Assembly: GCA_963762635.1 (NCBI GenBank)
Contig: CAVXLQ010000004.1
Coordinates: forward strand, 496,001-560,000
Reading direction: 5' to 3'
Length of the DNA: 64,000 nucleotides
From: Tenggerimyces sp963762635
GTDB lineage: Bacteria > Actinomycetota > Actinomycetes > Propionibacteriales > Actinopolymorphaceae
The notes beneath the pieces were generated by a model. That model was not told the origin of the DNA. It searched no databases and saw only the letters and a list, made by a program, of their open reading frames with translations. Positions 59,218-64,000 of this stretch are shown one piece after another. A program made the translations under genes and the position numbers. Each line of letters begins with the position of its first letter. Within the stretch, counting starts at the first letter, position 1.

Positions 59218-60126
59218 TCAAGCAGGTGGGGTGATCGCCCCAAGCCGGGGGGCGACGCCGAGGTCGGCGCGGAACAGCAGTGAGCCGAACTCGGCGATGC
59301 CGCAGCGGAGGGCTTCGTCCTGGTCGAGGATCGTTCCGGTGATTCCGGGGTGCGCGTTCGACCAGGTGCTCGCTGCTTCGCGGGTGCTGAAGAAGTTGAT
59401 CGTGCCGCAGGTCTTGTCAACGGATGCTTGACAGCAGGCTTCGCCGGTCGTGCCGGCGAAGACGACGGCTGTCGGTGGGTTCCATTCGGCGTGGTCGCCG
59501 TCGACGCGGACCTCGATCGCCACGTCGGTGTCGGGCTCGCTGGTGTGGATCGTGAGCGGGCGCCGGAGCATCTCGGACGTGCCGAGTGCGTCGATCGCGC
59601 ACATCGAGAACAGCTCCGCTCCGTCGTCGATGGCGACGCGGTGCCGCGTGGGGGTGGGCGAGAACGGGTACGCGGCGCGCAGCTCACCGGAAGCGTCGAG
59701 CGCGATCAGGTCGCGGGCGGTCAGTTCGTCAACCACCGTTGGGGAAACGAGCTCGTGCGGCGTGGGAGCCGAACCGTGGTCGACGAACCACTGGAGGATC
59801 GCCCGGTGCGCCTGCCGTGCTGGCGGGCTGAGGGCGGCCGCGGAGCTCGCCTTGTCGAGCGCCAACGGCGACCTTCCCAGCACCTCGCGAAGCGCCTCGA
59901 CGGTCGGCGGCGGGCCGAAGCGGCAGGTCAACGACGGTGGCGCGGTTCCGAACGGGTTCACCCCATCCACAAGCAGGGTTGGCGATCCGGACATCCCGTA
60001 CGCGATCGCCTCGTCCTCCGTGGTGATCTCGCGCAGCCGCACCGGCTCGTCCGTCACCTCGCGCAAGCTGGCGAGGAGCGACTCGACGAGCGGGCAGTCC
60101 GGTACGTGCAGCACCTCGATCGTCAT
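59218..60126 (-). CDS. merB: Alkylmercury lyase (MerB) with N-terminal thioredoxin-like domain
   Basis: 302 residues. The first about 80 resemble a thioredoxin-like domain without a CxxC (EVLHVPDCPLVESLLASL; GMSGSPTLLVDG). The C-terminal part is MerB. The catalytic set is C176 and D179 in FSMCAIDALG, and C240 in DKTCGTINFFST, equivalent to MerB Cys96, Asp99 and Cys159. It breaks carbon-mercury bonds, releasing Hg(II). ATG 60126 overlaps the merR stop (ATGA), so merR-merB is an operon. No merA (mercuric reductase) is seen nearby. Confidence 0.88.
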   Translation of the reverse strand: MTIEVLHVPDCPLVESLLASLREVTDEPVRLREITTEDEAIAYGMSGSPTLLVDGVNPFGTAPPSLTCRFGPPPTVEALREVLGRSPLALDKASSAAALSPPARQAHRAILQWFVDHGSAPTPHELVSPTVVDELTARDLIALDASGELRAAYPFSPTPTRHRVAIDDGAELFSMCAIDALGTSEMLRRPLTIHTSEPDTDVAIEVRVDGDHAEWNPPTAVVFAGTTGEACCQASVDKTCGTINFFSTREAASTWSNAHPGITGTILDQDEALRCGIAEFGSLLFRADLGVAPRLGAITPPA

Positions 60127-60512
60127 GACTGCTCGCTGTGCAGCAAGGGGCAGGCGCGTTCGCTACGTGGACGTTCGCAGGTCGCGACGAGGTTGCCGAG
60201 CGCGTCGTGCATGCGCTGCAGGTCGGCGATGCGCCGCTCCAGATCGGCCATCCGGTGATGGGCCAGGACCCGGACACTGTCGCAGCTGTCCGGGCCGCCG
60301 GCGTCGAGCTCGAGCAGCTCCTCGATCTCGTCGAGGGTGAAGCCGAGCTGTTGGCTTCGCTTGACGAACCGCAGCAGCGCGATGGCGTCCGACGGGTAGT
60401 CGCGATACCCACCGGGAGACCGCGGCGGCACCGAGAGCAGGCCGCGGCGCTCGTAGTAGCGCAGGGTCTGCGTGTTCACGCCGACCTGGTCGGCGAGCTC
60501 CTTCGTACGCAT
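60123..60512 (-). CDS. merR: MerR-family regulator, mercury type
   Basis: 129 residues. The HTH is RTKELADQVGVNTQTLRYYE with RRGLLSVPPRSPGGYRDYP. The three Hg ligands have the spacing of Tn501 MerR: C77, C112 and C121 (35 and 9 residues apart; Tn501 has 82, 117, 126). It senses Hg(II) and activates its own operon with merB. The promoter upstream has the long spacer typical of MerR control. Confidence 0.9.
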   Translation of the reverse strand: MRTKELADQVGVNTQTLRYYERRGLLSVPPRSPGGYRDYPSDAIALLRFVKRSQQLGFTLDEIEELLELDAGGPDSCDSVRVLAHHRMADLERRIADLQRMHDALGNLVATCERPRSERACPLLHSEQS

Positions 60513-60519
60513 GCCTCCA

Positions 60520-60550
60520 TCATCAACCCCGTACCCAACTACGGGGTCAA
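60520..60550 (-). promoter_or_regulatory. MerR-type promoter/operator of merR-merB
   Basis: On the minus strand TTGACC (60550-60545) and TGATGA (60525-60520) are separated by 19 bases. That over-long spacer is diagnostic of MerR-activated promoters. The dyad ACCCCGTA-N6-TACGGGGT (60526-60547) fills the spacer. It overlaps the stop codon of the upstream SDR gene. Confidence 0.75.
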
Positions 60551-61254
60551 GCCGCGAGCGGACGCGGCGCGATGCCGTCCGGGTCCTGGCGCTCCGCGAA
60601 CTGGGTCCACAGGGCGTCGGCGAGCGTGTCCGGGGCCACGACCGGCACATCGGGCATGGTCGCCCCGAGCGCGAGCGCCGGAGCGGTGCCCTCGATGAGC
60701 GCGGAGATCGCCAGCCCACCCACGTACACCCCGCGCGGTGCGAGCTCGTGGTGCAGCACCTGCATGTAGTACCGCAGCGCGGACATCGAGATGCCGACGT
60801 TGGCGAGGTCCGCGTACGGCGCGAGTGCCGAGGCGCCGTAGCTGAACAGCACACCGCCGTCGCCTCGTTCGGTCAGGTCGGGCAGCGCCTGGTGGACGAG
60901 GGCGACGGGGGTACGGAGGATCTGGTCGAGCAACGGGCTCAGGTTGTCGGCATTGACGTCGACGGGGCGGGCGACGTGCTTCAGGTCGCCCATCGCGCTG
61001 TAGAGCAGGACATCCAACGGGCCGAGCGTCTGCTGGATGCGGGTGAGGGTCTTGGTCGCGTGGGCTGGGTCGGCGAGGTCGGCGGTGAACGCGTGGGACT
61101 TGATGCCCTCCTTCGCGAGCTCTTTGACGTGGTCGTTCAGGCGTTGTTCGTTGCGGGCGACGAGGGCGAGCTCGTACCCCTCGCGGCCGAAGCGACGGGC
61201 AACGGAAAGACCGAAGGCGGGACCGGCCCCGAAGATGGTCATGATCTTGGTCAT
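60547..61254 (-). CDS. Short-chain dehydrogenase/reductase-like protein without the YxxxK motif
   Basis: 235 residues. The NADP-binding motif is TIFGAGPAFGLSVARRFG, and LALVARNEQRL and TADLADPAHATKTL follow. The usual active-site segment reads SYGASALAPYADLANVGISM then SALRYYMQVLHHEL. A Ser and a Tyr are present but the expected Lys four residues after the Tyr is missing, so it may be non-catalytic or unusual. It is divergent from an AraC regulator, which probably controls it. Confidence 0.8.
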   Translation of the reverse strand: MTKIMTIFGAGPAFGLSVARRFGREGYELALVARNEQRLNDHVKELAKEGIKSHAFTADLADPAHATKTLTRIQQTLGPLDVLLYSAMGDLKHVARPVDVNADNLSPLLDQILRTPVALVHQALPDLTERGDGGVLFSYGASALAPYADLANVGISMSALRYYMQVLHHELAPRGVYVGGLAISALIEGTAPALALGATMPDVPVVAPDTLADALWTQFAERQDPDGIAPRPLAA

Positions 61255-61345
61255 GTCCCGACCGTATACACGTCAATCGAGACAGCCCATGTGTGTGGAT
61301 CCCGTTTTTCTACGCGATCGTCTCTCCCGGAGTACGCTCGACCGC

Positions 61346-62275
61346 ATGGACCTGGATGTGCTGAGCGACGTGATCTCGGTCGTCCGCGGCGGTAGGCCGC
61401 TGTCGGCGCTGGTCACGTGGCGGGCGCCGTGGGGCCAGCGGTTCTCGACCGAGTCGGGTTCGGCGGGGTTCCACGTGGTCCTGCAGGGAAGCTGCTGGCT
61501 GCTCGTGTCCGGTGCCGAGCCTGTGCAGCTGAGTGCCGGGGACGTGGTGTTCATGCCGCGCGGAGGGGACCACGTCCTCGCCGACAACCCGTCGACGCCG
61601 CCTGGGCCCGAGCGGTGTAGCCCGGAACATCCGCGGTTCGACGACCGGCATGTGAAGGAAGCGTCGCCGGGCGACGGTGCCGTGACCGTCGTGCTCGGTG
61701 GCGCCTACTGGCTCGAGCCGACGCGGACGCATCCGCTGTTGCGGGACCTGCCCGAATTCATCCATCTGCCTGCCAGGCTTGGGCATCGGCCGCAGCTGCG
61801 GGCGGCGATCGACCTCCTGAGTGCCGAGGTGGAGGAGCCGCGGCTCGGCACGTACGCGATCATCCCGGCGTTGCTCGACACGTTGCTGCTGTACGTCCTG
61901 CGGGCCTGGTTCGACGACCAGCCGGCGACCGGCTCGAGCGGGTGGGCCGCGGCGCTGCGCGATCCCGCCGTCGCCGCGGCGTTGCACGCGATCCACCGCG
62001 AGCCGGAGCGACCCTGGACGGTCGCGTCGCTGGCCAGCGAGGCCGGGCTGTCGCGCGCGCCGTTCGCCCGGCGGTTCGCCACGCTGGTGGGGCAACCGCC
62101 GCTGACGTACCTGACCTGGTGGCGGCTGACGACGGCCGCGCGGTTGTTGGTGGACTCCGAGGCCCCGTTGGGAACGATCGCCTCAGCGGTGGGCTACTCG
62201 TCGGAGTTCGCGTTCGCCAACGCGTTCAAACGGCACCACGGCAAGGCACCTGGCCGCTATCGGCGGACCGCCTAG
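61346..62275 (+). CDS. AraC-family regulator with cupin domain
   Basis: 309 residues. The N-terminal Cupin_6 domain contains GFHVVLQGSCWLLVSGAEPV and LSAGDVVFMPRGGDHVLAD. The C-terminal AraC HTH pair is WTVASLASEAGLSRAPFARR, FATLVGQPPLTYLTWWRLTT and LGTIASAVGYSSEFAFANAF. ATG 61346. It is 91 bases from the divergent SDR gene, its likely target. The end overlaps the AfsR-like gene by four bases. Confidence 0.92.
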   Translation: MDLDVLSDVISVVRGGRPLSALVTWRAPWGQRFSTESGSAGFHVVLQGSCWLLVSGAEPVQLSAGDVVFMPRGGDHVLADNPSTPPGPERCSPEHPRFDDRHVKEASPGDGAVTVVLGGAYWLEPTRTHPLLRDLPEFIHLPARLGHRPQLRAAIDLLSAEVEEPRLGTYAIIPALLDTLLLYVLRAWFDDQPATGSSGWAAALRDPAVAAALHAIHREPERPWTVASLASEAGLSRAPFARRFATLVGQPPLTYLTWWRLTTAARLLVDSEAPLGTIASAVGYSSEFAFANAFKRHHGKAPGRYRRTA

Positions 62276-64000
62276 GCGAGGCGCCGTTCCGCCTCGGCGA
62301 TCTCCGCCGTACCCATGGCGGCATAGAGCTCACGAGCGGCAGTCCAACGCTCGCGGGCTACCGACAGTTCGCCGCGACCGGCGTAAGCGTCGCCGAGGGA
62401 GCAGAGCGTACGAGCCTCGCGGAGCCGGTAGCCCGTCTCGCGGTGCCGCGCCAAGGCACGAGCCCCGTACGCGATCGCCTCGTCCCACCGTCCCAGCGCG
62501 ACGAGCGCGGCCGCCGCGACCGTGAGCATGCCGTCGTGCGCCAACGGGTGGCGGCCCTGCCAGTGCGCGAGCGCTCGCTCGGTCAGGGCGAGTGCCTCGG
62601 TGGGGCGGCCGGCCTCGAGCTTCGCCCGGGCCAGGAAGTCGAGCAGCCACGCGTTGCCGATGGACCCCCGCTGCTCGAGCTCGTCCGCGTGCTGCTCGAG
62701 CTCCGCGACGATGGGCGCGATCGGACGGCCGGCCCGGAACTCCACCTCCAGCAAGGTCATCCGCACGTCGAGCTGGTGCTCGCGCGTCCCCGGCACCTCC
62801 GCGACGTCGCGCGCCATCGAGACAGCCGCCCTCGCCAGCTCGTACTCGCCCCGGTCCAGCCGGATGCGGGCGAGCAGGACGTAGGCGCTGATCAGATCGA
62901 CGACGAGACCGATCTCGTGGTTGATCCGCAGGCATCGCTCCACGTGGTCGAGCGCCGTGGCCAGGTTGCCGAGGCGGCGATGGGTCGAGGCAAGGTTGTC
63001 GTGCATGACCGCGAGCGACCTGGTGACGCCGGCGCTCTCGACTTCGGCGCGGATGCTCTCGAAACCCTCCAGCGCGCTGGCGAAATGCCCCAGCTCCATC
63101 GCGTGATGTGCCAGGTCGATGGCCAACGACGCCGCCTGGGCGTCCTCCCCGGCGTCGCGGAGGAGGTCGTACGCGCGCTGGCAGGTGGCGTACGCCTCGG
63201 GGAGGCGGACCAGCTGGTGCAGGGTGATCGCGAGTATCTGCAGGATGCTGGCCTCGACCGGGGCGGCGCCGAGCCCTGCGACCAGGTCACGGGCTCGCTC
63301 CAACTTCGAAGCCGCGTTGGTCGGATCGCCGAGGCTGAAGTGGAGCCGCCCTGCGTGGGCTGCCATCATCGCCCGCGCTCGGTCGTCGCCGTGCTGCTCG
63401 GCAACGGGCGTCACCAGGTCGACCGTGGTTCTCCACTCCGCGAACCGCGCCCGGGTGGCGAAGTACGGCCGCAGTGCGTCGGTCAGCTCCCAGGCGAGCT
63501 CGTACGGCCCACTCGTCGCGGAGTCGTCCACAGCGGCCATCAGGTTGGGCAGCTCGCGGTCGATCTGCTCCAGGCTCCACGGTTCCGGTGCTGCCGTCCG
63601 GTCGCGGTGGTGCTGTCCGGACAGCTGCCGGTCCGCGGTCGCGTCGAGCTTGGCGACGTACCAGGCGAAGAGGCGGCGTCGGGCGGTGTCGCGTTCCGGC
63701 TCGGCGTCCTCGGCCTCGGCCTCCCGGCGTGCGTACTGCCGGAGGAGGTCGTGGATGCGGTAGCGGCCGTCCCGCTGCTCGTCGATGAGGCTCGCGGCGG
63801 TCAGCGTGGCGAGAGCTCGTCGGGGGCTGGCTCCCGTCATCGCTTCCAGGGACTCCGCGGTGAGGTCGGGGCCGGGGATCAGGCCCAGCAGCCGGAAGAC
63901 TCGCCTGGTCTCGTCGTCGAGCGCGGCGTACGACGTGGCGAACGAGGTGCGGACCAGGGAGTCCGGCCCTTCCAACAAGGTGAGCTCCGCCACCAGCGAG
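62272..64000 (-). CDS. AfsR/SARP-like or LuxR-like regulator: C-terminal NTPase lid and TPR region, cut by the window edge
   Basis: The frame is open to base 64000, so the N-terminus is missing; 575 codons are visible. SFATSYAALDDETRRVFRLL, GLIPGPDLTAESLEAMTGAS and DGRYRIHDLLRQYARREAEA are the winged-helix end of an NB-ARC/STAND ATPase, as in AfsR. The rest is a superhelix of TPRs (LASTHRRLGNLATALDHVER, AIAYGARALARHRETGYRLR, GDAYAGRGELSVARERWTAA). The P-loop and any DNA-binding domain lie beyond the window. Such proteins regulate secondary metabolism or signalling. Confidence 0.82.
   Translation of the reverse strand, partial: SLVAELTLLEGPDSLVRTSFATSYAALDDETRRVFRLLGLIPGPDLTAESLEAMTGASPRRALATLTAASLIDEQRDGRYRIHDLLRQYARREAEAEDAEPERDTARRRLFAWYVAKLDATADRQLSGQHHRDRTAAPEPWSLEQIDRELPNLMAAVDDSATSGPYELAWELTDALRPYFATRARFAEWRTTVDLVTPVAEQHGDDRARAMMAAHAGRLHFSLGDPTNAASKLERARDLVAGLGAAPVEASILQILAITLHQLVRLPEAYATCQRAYDLLRDAGEDAQAASLAIDLAHHAMELGHFASALEGFESIRAEVESAGVTRSLAVMHDNLASTHRRLGNLATALDHVERCLRINHEIGLVVDLISAYVLLARIRLDRGEYELARAAVSMARDVAEVPGTREHQLDVRMTLLEVEFRAGRPIAPIVAELEQHADELEQRGSIGNAWLLDFLARAKLEAGRPTEALALTERALAHWQGRHPLAHDGMLTVAAAALVALGRWDEAIAYGARALARHRETGYRLREARTLCSLGDAYAGRGELSVARERWTAARELYAAMGTAEIAEAERRLA

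Noticed and set aside
58815..59221. Small proteins in frames between padR and merB
   Set aside because: Several overlapping frames on both strands cross the palindromic repeats, none with a ribosome binding site or recognisable domain.

Overview
The window comes from a high-GC actinobacterium. Genes are dense, GTG and TTG starts are common, and ATGA/GTGA overlaps are frequent. It also carries families typical of that phylum: an Rpf with DUF348 and G5 domains, an XRE/DUF5753 regulator paired with DUF397, a protein mannosyltransferase next to rsmI, and RIO kinase. The gene order pmt/rsmI ... metG-tatD-rpf-rsmA-ispE is a conserved actinobacterial block. The overall flavour fits Propionibacteriales (Kribbella/Nocardioides-like relatives), but that placement is an inference.

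Region by region. 1-11 kb is a housekeeping core: a 5'-truncated sulfotransferase, protein O-mannosyltransferase, rsmI, a hemerythrin protein, a DUF899 protein, a HEAT-repeat protein, metG, tatD, rpf, rsmA and ispE. 11-19.4 kb holds a Uma2 nuclease-fold gene, a 3'-truncated IS110 element, asd, and a translationally coupled three-gene operon: a TerB-N/TerB-C protein, a BrxD-type P-loop ATPase and a BrxHI/Lhr-type helicase. This operon is the best candidate for an unusual, probably anti-phage, system in the window. 19.4-46 kb is an accessory region with an unusual density of broken genes: aldehyde dehydrogenase, an enolase-superfamily enzyme, an ABC-F ATPase, a metallo-beta-lactamase-fold enzyme, a lipoprotein, a CPBP protease and a TPR protein. 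It also has small regulatory modules (XRE/DUF397, MntA-HepT, MarR-tam, MarR with MFS and MBL genes). A lower-GC patch with secreted proteins lies beside tRNA-Gln. A DUF4331/TPR/NicO metal-transport-like cluster closes the region.

46-64 kb is mainly regulatory and intact. It contains an ECF sigma factor with a DHFR-like protein, and an operon of membrane proteins ending in a TetR gene and preceded by three perfect TTGAGC-N4-GCTCAA operators. A NarL-type two-component pair, a PadR/membrane-protein pair with its own palindromic operator, and a mercury resistance pair (merR-merB) follow. The region ends with an SDR/AraC divergent pair and the C-terminal part of an AfsR-like NTPase/TPR regulator that runs off the right edge. 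Between PadR and merB lie three palindromic repeats spaced by 166-167 bp.

All calls are from reading the sequence and the translated frames. No database search was possible. Frameshift calls rest on protein homology continuing in a second frame, and could be genuine pseudogenes or assembly errors.
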